DNA of 64,000 nucleotides, from the NCBI GenBank assembly GCA_947044405.1, contig CAMRHE010000321.1:1116001-1180000 (forward strand), written 5' to 3'. The notes below the pieces were generated by a model. It saw only the letters and a program-made list of their open reading frames with translations. It was not told where the DNA came from and ran no database searches. Below, piece after piece: positions 36,001 to 45,859 of the stretch (position 1 is its first letter; the number at the start of each line of letters is the position of its first letter). A program made the translations under genes and the position numbers. The DNA comes from Leptodactylus fallax (lineage: Eukaryota > Chordata > Amphibia > Anura > Leptodactylidae).

Positions 36001-36088
36001 AAATCTCGTTCCACTTAGGCGTTCTGAGCGTACCACAAAAGGCATACCTCCAACACGCTATAGTGATGCCATGGCTGTCCTTGGGTAA
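33029..36088 (+). CDS. pol: Gypsy Pol: reverse transcriptase, RNase H, integrase
   Basis: Open frame of 1019 residues from the first ATG after the TAG; in the native protein it would be part of a longer Gag-Pro-Pol. Reverse transcriptase (about 50-220) has FCVDYRKLN, MPFGLCNAPATFQ and active-site YLDD at 172-175. RNase H starts near 325 (LYTDASHQGLGAVLS). Integrase has an HHCC zinc finger near 580-622 (YHDRSGHFGV ... CRECPAC) and a D,D35,E core: ALDHVKLG near 648, TDRGSAF near 707 and CEKAN near 743. A GPY/F-like module follows (VGDRVWLRN, KLDPFWEKEPYSVI). The tail has LRRSERTTKGIPPTRY. No chromodomain is evident. All catalytic residues look intact. Confidence 0.95.
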   Translation: MDFGKTTTIQHRILTGDHHPIKERHRPIPPAMYQPVKKLIQEMRDADVIRESNSPWAAPLVLVKKKDGTLRFCVDYRKLNNVTHKDAYPLPRIEESLTALGSATCFSTLDLTSGYWQVPMAPEDREKTAFTTPMGLFEFNSMPFGLCNAPATFQRLMERCLGHENFQSVLLYLDDVIVFSRTYQEHLRHLSEVFKVLIQHGLKVKPSKCYLLKPQVHYLGHVVSAQGVQPDPEKITAVQNWRRPTTVKEVRSFLGFAGYYRRFIPHFAQAAEPLNELLRGCPRENYNRKLPVDWTTRQEEAFQALKALLTHPPILAYPDYSQPFRLYTDASHQGLGAVLSQVQDNKERVIAYASRSLRGAEKNDQNYSSFKLELLALVWAVTEKFKDYLAATPFTVYTDNNPLAHLDTARLGALEQRWASRLANYKFSVKYRSGKSNANADALSRLPVGEEPPRKNIWEEVEMPPFYNKFAQQVAIGVPVEGESLAKTAAESLQEPSLWKTFQEESRVLGELSDFLLTGRIPTRVKRGLHDVELKRLWRQRKRLFVQRGLLHRNTLDPVTGERLHQILVPRRDAQMILEAYHDRSGHFGVQKTEATIRRRFYWVGMRSDIESWCRECPACSITKEGRRDQKAPLHPIKTQKPCEIVALDHVKLGPTRSGYSYALTMVDHYSKFLVIVPVRDLTARTTAETFYAEFVRHYGCPEHILTDRGSAFESQLFRELCQFQDCKKLRTTAYHPQGNGMCEKANQVIIGMLRTAAVTPGVEWPERIKDLAYIYNNTPQTSTGYAPFYLMFGRQGQLPSDLTLGVKVPDTINPLPITDWVVEHRRRMEEAKEIVETRMDEVRRRQQEDYNHHAHAAPLKVGDRVWLRNNHRNGKLDPFWEKEPYSVISIPYPESDVYEISKPGRQPQVVHRNRLKLCLKEGLPTEVPPAETTSTEILSPSEAKERPPTLTELMWAPKLLPFSCYPPIALVQENPSTDDLIDFSDSVPDSNLVPLRRSERTTKGIPPTRYSDAMAVLG

Positions 36089-36654
36089 AAGAGGTTAACT
36101 GTCTCTGCTTCTGTATATATGTTATTCCTGCTCTGATTACATTAATGTTTTTCCTGTGTGTATATACAGTATATATATAATATCTTGCCATGTAATATAG
36201 TATTTACATTTATATGCAACAATCCAAGCCATAGTGCCTGGCTCACCGAGCCAAGGAAGTTCTGTTACCCCATTGCGGTATGGACATTCGTGCGAGAGTG
36301 CCTACTCTTCCTTACAGAAAGGACTGTTTATTGTTTCTCAGAGAGACTCTCATGATAATGGACACTCACGAAATTTGTGCCAGAGAGCCTCTGGACCCAT
36401 TTGCACTACTGTTGTTTCTATATGGACTGTCTGATGGTACCGCCAAAAGGTTCCATAAGTCTGAGTTTAATTATCTCTCCGTTACCCTTCAGACTTCTCA
36501 TGGACATTCCAGGACTATGCCGGGAGGTCTTACCTCAAGTTTCTAGGTATTATATTTTTCTAAACTGTTAGTGACATTTGCACTTTATTCGTATTTATTA
36601 ACGTTATGTTACATTTCTCACCTTCACCCCAGCCCGTCGCCGAGGTCGGCTCAG
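36089..36654 (+). other. Gypsy 3' untranslated region
   Basis: Non-coding between the pol stop and the polypurine tract. Includes a TA-rich stretch at 36164-36182. Short open frames show no envelope-like signal peptide or transmembrane pattern. Confidence 0.6.
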
Positions 36655-36670
36655 TGAAAGAGGGGGAGTA
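36655..36670 (+). promoter_or_regulatory. Polypurine tract
   Basis: gaaagagggggagta lies directly before the TG of the 3' LTR, the expected primer site for plus-strand synthesis. Confidence 0.85.
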
Positions 36671-37792
36671 TGTGGCATCCCAGAGCTGGCTATGGCTGGG
36701 CTGAGGGTGATCTCTGTGCATTGTATTATTTCCTGTTGCTTCATAGCCTGTGTGACATAGCAGGGGGTCCTGAGTCTCACACAACACAGCGCCACCTAGT
36801 GAGCCTCACACATGCATTACACCTCCCATAGGATTGAATAGTAACCAAATGTCCAATGGGAGGACATCGCCTGGGAAAAGGGGAGGAGTCAGCTGATCAC
36901 TGGGTCCCCATGGTAACACCCCTGCAGGAAGGTCCTGCGTGTGAGGAGTTAGAAGTGTGGAGTGTTAGGAGGAGGAGGTGAGGAGATAAGTGTGATGTCC
37001 TGTGAAGAAACCAGTGAGTTTAGTGCAGGAATCTCAAGTCCTAGACAGGCCCAGGAAGGTTGGAGAGCTGACATACTCCAGCTATTCAGAAGATCCTGTC
37101 CACTGTCTGCCTAGCCATCGCCCTGAAGGAAGTCAAGCATCATTATCTTGTCAGCCTGAGACTGTGGAGAGAACATTCTGGAACACGTGCTCCATAGCAA
37201 GTATCACAGGATCCAGGGGCCAAGGCCAGACCTGTGGAATATCCTGCCACCCTGACTATTGCACCCCGAAACTCTGAGCTATCAGGACCACATAACGTGA
37301 GTGGGGAATATTATGTACTAGTATCATGGTGGGCATCCTCCTATGTGCCAAATAGGAGCCCAGACGCACCTTAGGGCTGTAACACTGAAGTATAAGGGGC
37401 TAGGAACACCTTTCATCAAGTCTACCCTGCACCCCAGGACTTTGCTGTGTCACCAGGCGTACCCCGTTGTTTTGTATTGAAGAAACTGTTTAAGCATTTG
37501 TGCCTCCACACCCATGGAAGTAAAAGTTCAACTTTACAACCGTTTCTGTGTCTGACTCTGCACCGACAACATCAGGGCGCCCCAAACACCACCAGTCGGC
37601 ACAGTATAGGGGAAGCGCCCCGGGGGAACAATCACCACCAACATTTGTGCAGCCCCCTCATCACCGGTACCAGTGGTGGTAACGTGGGACAGCACCAGCG
37701 CTGCGCCCTCGTGCCCAGAGACCGTGACAAGTCTGCGCTGTTTGCACCCCCGCAATCCCAACTGCAGCGTTACCTTCCATCTGGTCACCGCA
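36671..37792 (+). repeat. 3' LTR of the gypsy element
   Basis: TGTGGCATCC to GGTCACCGCA, 1122 bases, nearly identical to the 5' LTR. The following ttgg repeats the four bases before the 5' LTR. The frogs' array repeat resumes at once (ttaaaggcttctttttgcag). Confidence 0.95.
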
Positions 37793-37852
37793 TTGGTTAA
37801 AGGCTTCTTTTTGCAGGGAGAGCTGTTCTTTTTATTGTTACTGGTACATATA

Positions 37853-39445
37853 CAGTGGGGAACAAAAGTATTTAGTCAGCCACCAATTGTGCAAGTTCTC
37901 CCACTTAAAAAGATGAGGCCGGCCTGTAATTGACATCATAGGTAGACCTCAACTATGAGAGACAAAAAGAGAAAACAAATCCAGAAAATCACATTGTCTG
38001 ATTTTTTAAGAATTTATTTGCAAATTATGGTGGAAAATAAGTATTTGGTCACCTACAAACAAGCAAGATTTCTGGCTCTCACAGACCTGTAACTTCTTCT
38101 TTAAGAGGCTCCTCTGTCCTCCACGCATTACCTGTAGTAATGGCACCTGTTTGACATTGTTATCAGTATAAAAGACACCTGTCCACAACCTCAAACAGTC
38201 ACACTCCAAACTCCACTATGGTGAAGACCAGAGAGCAGTGGAAAGACACCAGAAACAAAATTGTAGACCTGCACCAGGCTGGGAAGACTGAATCTGCAAT
38301 AGGCAAGCAGCTTGGTGTGAAGAAATCAACTGTGAGAGCAATAATTAGTAAATGGAAGACATACAAGACCACTGATAATCTCCCTCGATCAGGGGCTCCA
38401 CGCAAGATCTCACCCCGTGGGGTCAAAATGATCACAAGAACAGTGAGCAAAAATCCCAGAACCACACGGGGGGACCTAGTGAATGGCCTGCGGAAAGCTG
38501 GGACTAACGTAACAAAGGCTACCGTCAGTAACACACTACGCCGCCAGGGACTCAGATCCTGCAGTGCCAGACGTGTCCCCCTGCTTAAGCCAGTACATAT
38601 CTGGGCCCGTCTGAAGTTTGCTAGAGAGCATTTGGATGTTCCAGAAGAGTATTGGGAGAATGTCATATGGTCAGATGAGACCAAAGTAGAACTGTTTGGT
38701 AGAAACACAACATGTCGTGTTTGGAGGAGAGTGAATGCTAAGCTGCATCCAAAGAACACCATACCTACTGTGAAGCATGGGGGTGGCAACATCATGCTTT
38801 GGGGCTGTTTCTCTGCAAAGGGACCAGAGCGACTGATGAAAGAATGAATAGGGCCATGGATCGTGAGAGTTTGAGTGCAAACCTCCTTCCATCAGCAAGG
38901 GCATTGAAGATGAAAGGTGGCTGGGTCTTTCAGCATGACAATGATCCCAAGCACACCACCAGGGCAATGAAGGAGTGGCTTCGTAAGAAGCATTTCAAGG
39001 TCCTGGAGTGGCCTAGCCAGTCTCCAGATCTCAACCCCATAGAAAATCTTTGGAGGGAGTTGAAAGTCCGTGTTTCCCAGCGTCAACCCCAAAATATCAC
39101 TGCTCTAGAGGAGATCTGCATGGAGGAATGGGCCAACATACCAGCAACAGTGTGTGCCAACCTTGTGGAGACTTACAGAAAACGTTTGACCTCTGTCATT
39201 GCCAACAAAGGATATATAACAAAGTATTGAGATGAACTTTTGTTATTGACCAAATACTTATTTTCCACCATAATTTGCAAATCAATTCTTAAAAAATCAG
39301 ACAATGTGATTTTCTGGATTTGTTTTCTCATTTTGTCTCTCATAGTTGAGGTCTACCTATGATGACAATTACAGGCCGGCCTCATCTTTTTAAGTGGGAG
39401 AACTTGCACAATTGGTGGCTGACTAAATACTTTTTTTCCCCACTA
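37853..39445 (+). mobile_element. Tc1/mariner element, family A copy 1
   Basis: TA duplications lie at 37851-37852 and 39446-39447. Long inverted repeats begin cagtggggaacaaaagtatt and share ttagtcagccaccaattgtg at both ends; the last base of the right end is mutated (ccccacta). The element is inserted in the last part of the frog array. Copies of the same family are at 42209-43813 and, as an end only, 60638-60820. Confidence 0.93.
38218..39230 (+). pseudogene. Tc1 family A transposase with 10-bp deletion
   Basis: The frame from ATG 38218 encodes an HTH region ([32 protein letters not shown]), PRKISPRGV and the first catalytic block [10 protein letters not shown]. It shifts frame near 38837: compared with the copy at 42209-43813, ten bases (ccgtgtacat) are missing, and the first frame ends at 38847. 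The remainder continues in another frame to TGA at 39230 with [17 protein letters not shown] and [15 protein letters not shown], ending KGYITKY. It is non-functional but otherwise well preserved. Confidence 0.9.
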
Positions 39446-39447
39446 TA

Positions 39448-39735
39448 GCTTTTTGATTACTGTTGATATCATATTTTGTGAGGCGAGATGGCAATTTTTA
39501 CCGAGCAGGTTAAATAATGTTTTAGCTTTATTGTTTCGGATTGCTACAGACTTGAATACCAAATATGTTTTGTTTTTTTTATTAATTTTTACGTTTTTTT
39601 TTTTTATATATATTTCATTTTATATAAGAAAGGGTCATTTTTTTACACATGTATTAAATTTTTTTAACACACTTTATTTTTTTTACACTTTTGTTTGACA
39701 TTTTTTTGATGCCACACTAGGGAACCTGAACCAGC
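39448..39735. repeat. Last part of the frog array repeat
   Basis: Contains gctttttgattactgtt, attttgtgaggcgagatgg and T-rich tracts, the terminal module style of the array. It joins directly to 37793-37852 once the Tc1 is removed (ctggtacata + gctttttgatt). Confidence 0.55.
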
Positions 39736-40336
39736 CACACCCCCTGCATTAATTCTGCAAGCACATGAGGTCTACTCACCCTAGCAATGCATCATGTTGC
39801 TATCTGATGCCACTTCTGGTTTGGCACAGGAAGTGAGGCGCTCTGCGTCCCACCCTCCACTTACATATACCAGTCGGAGGCAAGCCGACCTACACTGCAA
39901 CTCTGCTCTCTGCTTCCTTACACCTGAACCCTGGTAAGTGGTCCCAGGAGTCTTTCAGCCCTTGGAGCACTCTGTTGCTTTCCCTATTATGTTAATACTT
40001 ACCCACTGAACTCGAGCTCTCCCCTGTTAATCCCTTGCTCTCTCAGGACTTTTTCTTTTATACACCTAGTGCCTCTATTTCTCTAATTTATACCTACAGT
40101 AGTATCTAATACCATGGTGTTCTAATATACTAAGCAAGTATACATTCTAATGATGCTCTGTATAAATCCAGTTATATGTTCTAACATACCTTTCTGCTTA
40201 TATACACTTGGTTGACTAAGGACTGGATGCTACTTGGTACCTGCTCATAGTCTGTCTAATAACTCTAAACTGACTATATTTGTATGCCGACTATATTTGT
40301 GCACCTAGTATATCTACTACAGCCCTTATGCCAACA
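39736..40336. other. No gene; possible start of a PLE terminal region
   Basis: Contains ccacaccccctgcatt, aggaagtgaggcgctctgcg and a long run of TA-rich, tata-acac-like sequence continuing past the Tc1 insertions to about 46.03 kb. The downstream hammerhead-like motif at 45862 suggests a Penelope-like terminal repeat, but I see no second copy in the window. Confidence 0.35.
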
Positions 40337-40338
40337 TA

Positions 40339-41984
40339 CAGTCATATGAAAAAGTTTGGGCACCCCTATTAATCTTAATCATTTTTAGTTCTAAATATTT
40401 GGGTGTTTGCAACAGCCATTTTAATTTGATATATCTAATAACTGATGGACACAGTAATATTTCAGGATTGAAATGAGGTTTATTGTACTAACAGAAAATG
40501 TGCAATATGCATTAAACCAAAATTTGACCGGTGCAAAAGTATGGGCACCTCAACAGAAAAGTGACATTAATATTTAGTAGATCCTCCTTTTGCTAAAATA
40601 ACAGCCTCTAGTCGCTTCCTGTAGCTTTTAATCAGTTCCTGGATCCTGGATGAAGGTATTTTTGACCATTCCTCTTTACAAAACAATTCCAGTTCAGTTA
40701 AGTTTGATGGTCGCCGAGCATGGACAGCCCGCTTCAAATTATCCCACAGATGTTCAATGATATTCAGGTCTGGGGACTGGGATGGCCATTCCAGAACATT
40801 GTAATTGTTCCTCTGCATGAATGCCTGAGTAGATTTGGAGCTGTGTTTTGGATCATTGTCTTGCTGAAATATCCATCCCCGGCGTAACTTCAAATTTGTC
40901 ACTGATTCTTGTACATTATTCTCAAGAATCTGCTGATACTGAGTTGAATCCATGCGACCCTCAACTTTAACAAGATTCCCGGTGCCGGCATTGGCCACAC
41001 AGCCCCAAAGCATGATGGAACCTCCACCAAATTTTACAGTGGGTAGCCAGTGTTTTCCTCGGAATGCTGTGTTTTTTTGACGCCATGCATAACGCCTTTT
41101 TGTATGACCAAACAACTCAATCTTTGTTTCATCAGTCCACAGGACCTTCTTCCAAAATGAAGCTGGCTTGTCCAAATGTGCTTTTGCATACCTCAGGCGA
41201 CTCTGTTTGTGGCGTGCTTTCAGAAACGGCTTCTTTCGCATCACTCTCCCATACAGCTTCTCCTTGTGCAAAGTGTGCTGTATTGTTGACCGATGCACAG
41301 TGACACCATCTGCAGCAAGATGATGCTGCAGCTCTTTGGAGGTGGTCTGTGGATTGTCCTTGACTGTTCTCACCATTCTTCTCTGCCTTTCTGATATTTT
41401 TCTTGGCCTGCCACTTCTGGGCTTAACAAGAACTGTCCCTGTGGTCTTCCATTCCCTTACTATGTTCCTCACAGTGGAAACTGACAGGTTAAATCCCTGA
41501 GACAACTTTTTGTATCCTTCCCCTGAACAACTATGTTGAACAATCTTTGTTTTCAGATCATTTGAGAGTTGTTTTGAGGAGCCCATGATGCCACTCTTCA
41601 GAGGAGATTCAAATAGGAGAACAACTTGCAATTGGCCACCTTAAATACCTTTTCTCATGATTGGATACACCTGGCTATGAAGTTCAAAGCTCAGTGAGGT
41701 TACAAAACCAATTTTGTGCTTTAGTAAGTCAGTAAAAAGTAGTTAGGAGTATTCAAATCAATAAAATGATAAGGGTACCCAAATTTTTGCACCGGTCAAA
41801 TTTTGGTTTAATGCATATTGCACATTTTCTGTTAGTACAATAAACCTCATTTCAATCCTGAAATATTACTGTGTCCATCAGTTATTAGATATATCAAATT
41901 GAAATGGCTGTTGCAAACACCCAACTATTTAGAACTAAAAATGATTAAGATTAATAGGGGTGCCCAAACTTTTTCATATGACTG
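40339..41984 (-). mobile_element. Complete Tc1/mariner element with intact transposase
   Basis: TA at 40337-40338 and 41985-41986. The inverted repeats are about 210 bases long (40339-40548 and 41773-41984), start cagtcatatgaaaaagtttg and differ at only a few positions. It has one uninterrupted transposase. Long nearly identical ends plus an open frame make this the best candidate for a still functional DNA transposon of the DD34E type in the window. Confidence 0.95.
40567..41586 (-). CDS. Intact Tc1 transposase (DD34E)
   Basis: 339 residues from ATG at 41586 (MGSSKQLSNDLK); an upstream in-frame ATG at 41631 would add 15 residues but lies outside the conserved start. The enzyme cuts the element at its inverted repeats and inserts it at TA. 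The first HTH is around residues 10-45 (GYKKLSQGFNLSVSTVRNIV), the GRPR hook at 59-62 and the second HTH around 65-110. The catalytic residues are D152 ([10 protein letters not shown]), D243 (QQDNDPKH) and E278 (LNIIEHLW, where most relatives have NPIEHLW), with 34 residues between the last two. A glycine-rich box FGGGS is at 186-190. It ends KGGSTKY. No frameshift or stop is seen; the Pro-to-Ile change beside E278 is the only oddity. Confidence 0.95.
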   Translation of the reverse strand: MGSSKQLSNDLKTKIVQHSCSGEGYKKLSQGFNLSVSTVRNIVREWKTTGTVLVKPRSGRPRKISERQRRMVRTVKDNPQTTSKELQHHLAADGVTVHRSTIQHTLHKEKLYGRVMRKKPFLKARHKQSRLRYAKAHLDKPASFWKKVLWTDETKIELFGHTKRRYAWRQKNTAFRGKHWLPTVKFGGGSIMLWGCVANAGTGNLVKVEGRMDSTQYQQILENNVQESVTNLKLRRGWIFQQDNDPKHSSKSTQAFMQRNNYNVLEWPSQSPDLNIIEHLWDNLKRAVHARRPSNLTELELFCKEEWSKIPSSRIQELIKSYRKRLEAVILAKGGSTKY

Positions 41985-41986
41985 TA

Positions 41987-42133
41987 TCTACTAAGCCTAT
42001 GTATAATATATGCCTATACAAGCTTTTATACACATTAAAGCAGAATGGTGTATACCCATATCCCCCACTTCTCGAGTGGGGAGCCACTGTGTACATATAA
42101 GTTTTTTTATATGCCATTTGATATATGCCTATA

Positions 42134-42134
<1 letters not shown>
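41987..42134. other. Short spacer between Tc1 elements
   Basis: Includes the inverted repeat cccacttctcgagtggg at 42064-42080, otherwise TA-rich sequence continuous in style with 40200-40336. Confidence 0.4.

Positions 42135-42206
<72 letters not shown>
42135..42206. repeat. (TA)n microsatellite
   Basis: More than 30 nearly uninterrupted TA units, the target of the adjoining Tc1 insertion, as expected for a TA-specific transposase. Confidence 0.95.
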
Positions 42207-42208
<2 letters not shown>

Positions 42209-43813
42209 CAGTGGGGAAAAAAAAGTATTTAGTCAGCCACCAATTGTGCAAGTTCTCCCACTTAAAAAGATGAGAGAGGCCTGTAATTGACATCATAGGT
42301 AGACCTCAACTATGAGAGATAAAATGAGAAAACATATCTAGAAAATCACATTGTCTGATTTTTAAAGAATTTATTTGCAAATTATGGTGGAAAATAAGTA
42401 TTTGGTCAATAGCAAAAGTTCATCTCAATACTTTGTTATATATCGTTTATTGGCAATGACAGAGGTCAAACGTTTTCTGTAAGTCTTCACAAGGTTGGCA
42501 CACACTGTTGCTGGTATGTTGGTCCATTCCTCCATGCAGATCTCCTCTAGAGCAGTGATGTTTTGGGGCTGTCGCTGGGCAACACGGACTTTAAACTCCT
42601 TCCAAAGGTTTTCTATGGGGTTGAGATCTGGAGACTGGCTAGGCCACTCCAGGACCTTGAAATGCTTCTTACAAAGCCGCTCCTTCGTTGCCCTGGCGGT
42701 GTGCTTGGGATTATTGTCATGCTGAAAGACCCAGCCACGTTTCATCTTCAATGCCCTTGCTGATGGAAGGAGGTTTGCACTCAAAATCTCACGATACATG
42801 GCCCCATTCATTCTTTCATGTACACGGATCAGTCGTCCTGGTCCTTTTGCAGAGAAACAGCTCCAAAGCATGATGTTGCCACCCCCATGCTTCACAGTAG
42901 GTATGGTGTTCTTTGGATGCAACTCAGCATTCACTCTCCTCCAAACACGACGAGTTGTGTTTCTACCAAACAGTTCTACTTTTGTTTCATCTAACCATAT
43001 GACATTCTCCCAATACTCTTCTGGAACATCCAAATGCTCTCTAGCAAACTTCAGACAGGCCCGGATATGTACTGGCTTAAGCAGGGGGACATGTCTGGCA
43101 CTGCAGGATCTGAGTCCCTGGCAGCGTAGTGTGTTACTGACGGTAGCCTTTGTTACGTTAGTCCCAGCTTTCTGCAGGTCATTCACTAGGTCCCCCCCGT
43201 GTGGTTCTGGGATTTTTGCTCACCGTTCTTGTGATCATTTTGACCCCACGAGGTGAGATCTTGCGTAGAGCCCCTGATCGAGGGAGATTATCAGTGGTCT
43301 TGTATGTCTTCCATTTTCTAATTATTGCTCCCACAGGTGATTTCTTCACACCAAGCTGCTTGCCTATTGCAGATTCAGTCTTCCCAGCCTGGTGCAGGTC
43401 TACAATTTTGTTTCTGGTGTCCTTCCACAGCTCTTTGGTCTTCACCATAGTGGAGTTTGGAGTGTGACTGTTTGAGGTTGTGGACAGGTGTCTTTTATAC
43501 TGATAACAATGTCAAACAGGAGCCATTACTACAGGTAATGAGTGGAGGACAGAGGAGCCTCTTAAAGAAGAGGTTACAGGTCTGTGAGAGCCAGAAATCT
43601 TGCTTGTTTGTAGGTGACCAAATACTTATTTTCCACCATAATTTGCAAATAAATTCTTTAAAAATCAGACAATGTGATTTTCTGGATTTGTTTTCTCATT
43701 TTGTCTCTCATAGTTGAGGTCTACCTATGATGACAATTACAGGCCTCTCTCATCTTTTTAAGTGGGAGAACTTGCACAATTGGTGGCTGACTAAATACTT
43801 TTTTTCCCCACTG
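42209..43813 (-). mobile_element. Tc1/mariner element, family A copy 2
   Basis: Ends cagtggggaaaaaaaagtat and the matching ccccactg, with TA at 42207-42208 and 43814-43815. It is closely related to 37853-39445 but in the opposite orientation, so the two copies form a ~1.6-kb inverted pair about 2.8 kb apart. Confidence 0.93.
42425..43448 (-). pseudogene. Tc1 family A transposase with +1 homopolymer frameshift
   Basis: N-terminal frame from ATG at 43448 ([17 protein letters not shown]) to about 43190, then the rest in another frame to 42425, including [19 protein letters not shown] and [15 protein letters not shown]. The break is a run of seven C on the plus strand (43192-43198) where the sister copy at 38218 has six G on its coding strand. 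The second aspartate block is QHDNNPKH, with the catalytic Asp kept. In the first block S is replaced by L (LDET). Apart from the one-base insertion the copy is nearly intact. Confidence 0.9.
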
Positions 43814-43815
43814 TA

Positions 43816-44243
43816 TATATATACTGTATATTTGTACTATATGCTTATATATTCTTTCTGAAGCAATAATCACCATAATTATACACATCTACATAAAGGT
43901 ATATAGACATATCCTTGTACATCTTCCATTATTGAGTCAGAAAACACTATACCCTATATTGCTATTATAGAGAGATTACTATGTGGTATATCATGTTAAC
44001 ATGTGAAAAGGTATCACTATTAGACTTGACTTTTGTTATGACATTCATTTGTTCTACTTATTGTTTTAGGTCTCCCACCAGGGACAACTATTTGGGACCC
44101 ATACCCCATTCTACATAAAATTCGTCTTCAATTGGCAAGTCACTTCATTGGTATGAACATACTCTCCCCTTCTTCTCCCCACCCGCCTTCACCCCCCTCC
44201 CTTTTCTGGCCTTTATATCTATTTTTACACAGATATACCCTAT
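43816..44243. other. No gene; TA-rich PLE-like spacer
   Basis: Continues the TA-rich sequence of 40200-42134. At 44060-44150 (gtctcccaccagggacaact, gacccataccccattc) it takes on a unique look, followed by a C-rich tract. No open frame of note. Confidence 0.35.
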
Positions 44244-44245
44244 TA

Positions 44246-45788
44246 CAGTGGGTACGGAAAGTATTCAGACCCCTTTAAATTTTTCACTCTTTGTTTCATT
44301 GCAGCCATTTGCTAAAAGCAAAAAAGTTCATTTTATTTCTCATTAATGTACACTCAGCACCCCATCTTGACAGAAAAAAAAACAGAAATGTAGATATTTT
44401 TGCAAATTTATTAAACAAGAAAAAATGAAATATCATATGCTCATAAGTATTCAGACCCTTTGCTCAGTATTGAGTAGAAGCACCCTTTTGAGTTAGTACA
44501 GCCATGAGTCTTCTTGGGAATGATGCAACAAGTTTTTCACATCTGGATTTGGATCCTCTGCCATTCTTCCTTGCAGATCCAGGTTGGATGGTGAAAGTTG
44601 GTGGACAGCCATTTTCAGGTCTTTCCAGAGATGCTCAATTGGGTTGAGGTCAGGGCTCTGGCTGGGCCAGTCAAGAATGGTCACAGAGTTGTTCCGAAGC
44701 CACTCCTTTGTTATTTTAGCTGTGTGCTTAGGGTCATTGTCTTGTTGAAAGGTGAACCTTCGTCCCAGTCTGAGGTACAGAGCACTCTGGAAGAGGTTTT
44801 CTTCTAGGATATCTCTGTACTTGGCCGCATTCATCTTTCCTTCAATTGCAACCAGTCGTCCTGTATCTGCAGCTGAAAATCCCCATACCATGATTCTGCC
44901 ACCACCATGTTTCACTGTTGGGATTGTATTGGGCAGGTGATGAGCAGTGCCTGGTTTTCTCCACATATACCGCTTAGAATTAACACCAAAAAGTTCAATC
45001 TTTGTCTCATCAGACCAGAGAATCTTATTTCTCATAGTCTGGGTGTCCTTCATATGTTTTTTGGCAAACTCTATGTGGGCTTTCATATGTCTTGCACTGA
45101 GGAAAGGCTTCCTTCGGGCCACTCTGCCATAAAGCCCCGACTGGTGGAGGGCTGCAGTGATAGTTGACTTTGTGGAACTTTCTCCCATCTCCCTACTGCA
45201 TCTCTGGAGCTCAGCCACAGTGATCTTTGGGTTCTTCTTTACCTCTCTCACTAAGGCTCTTCTCCTACGATTGCTCAGTGTGGCTGTGCTCTTAGGAACC
45301 TTGAGTGCTGCAGAAATTCTTTTGTAACCTTTGCCAGATCTGTGCCTTGCCACAATTCTGTCTCTGAGCTCCTTGGGCAGTTCCTCTGACCTCATGATTC
45401 TCATTTGCTCTGACTTGCACTGTGAGCTGTGAGGTCTTATATAGACAGGTGTGTGCCTTTCCTAATCAAGTCCAATCAGTTTAATTGAACACAGCTGGAC
45501 TCCAATGAAGGAGTAGAACCATCTCAAGGAGGATCAGAAGGAAATGGACAGCATGTGAGTTAAATATAAGTGTCACAGCAAAAAGTCTGAATACTTATGA
45601 CCATGTGATAGTTCAGTTTTTCTTTTTTAATAAATTTGCAAAAATATCTACATTTCTGTGTTTTTTTTTCTGTCAAGATGGGGTGTTGCGTGTACATTAA
45701 TGAGAAATATTTTTTTTTTTTAGCAATGGTTGCAATGAAAAAAAGAGTGAAAAATTTAAAGGGGTCTGAATACTTTCCATACCCACTG
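44246..45788 (-). mobile_element. Tc1/mariner element, third family in this cluster
   Basis: TA at 44244-44245 and 45789-45790. Ends cagtgggtacggaaagtatt and its complement tactttccatacccactg. The inverted repeats extend for roughly 200 bases (catctacatttctg, catcttgaca). It carries a deleted, frameshifted transposase. Confidence 0.93.
44466..45404 (-). pseudogene. Tc1 transposase with internal deletion and C-terminal frameshift
   Basis: From ATG at 45404 ([18 protein letters not shown]) the first HTH reads into [15 protein letters not shown], where about 24 residues including the GRP linker of relatives are missing in frame. The catalytic blocks [18 protein letters not shown] and [12 protein letters not shown] are present. 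One residue is lost in MVWGFSAAD. After SPSNLD the frame shifts, giving an unrelated tail to 44493, while homologous codons continue in another frame to about 44466 and contain a further TGA. Inactive. Confidence 0.88.
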
Positions 45789-45859
45789 TATGTGTATAAA
45801 AAACATAATGGGGTATGTACACCTTTATTGTATATTTTCACAGCTTGTATATTTTCCTA

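Larger units (their letters stand above)
29179..37792 (+). mobile_element. Complete Ty3/gypsy LTR retrotransposon
   Basis: 8.6-kb element with two LTRs (29179-30299 and 36671-37792), a primer-binding-site-like segment, gag, protease and pol reading frames and a polypurine tract. It is flanked by the 4-bp duplication ttgg at 29175-29178 and 37793-37796. The domain order PR-RT-RH-IN identifies it as Ty3/gypsy, and no envelope frame is visible. The LTRs differ at about five substitutions and one indel, so the insertion is recent. The coding region is interrupted by one in-frame TAG between protease and reverse transcriptase. Confidence 0.95.

Noticed and set aside
36089..36654. Envelope gene after gypsy pol
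   Set aside because: Only short frames without signal peptide or membrane segment; the element looks env-less.
42010..42273. Open frame with an Ile-Tyr repeat
   Set aside because: Translation of a (TA)n microsatellite and a Tc1 end.
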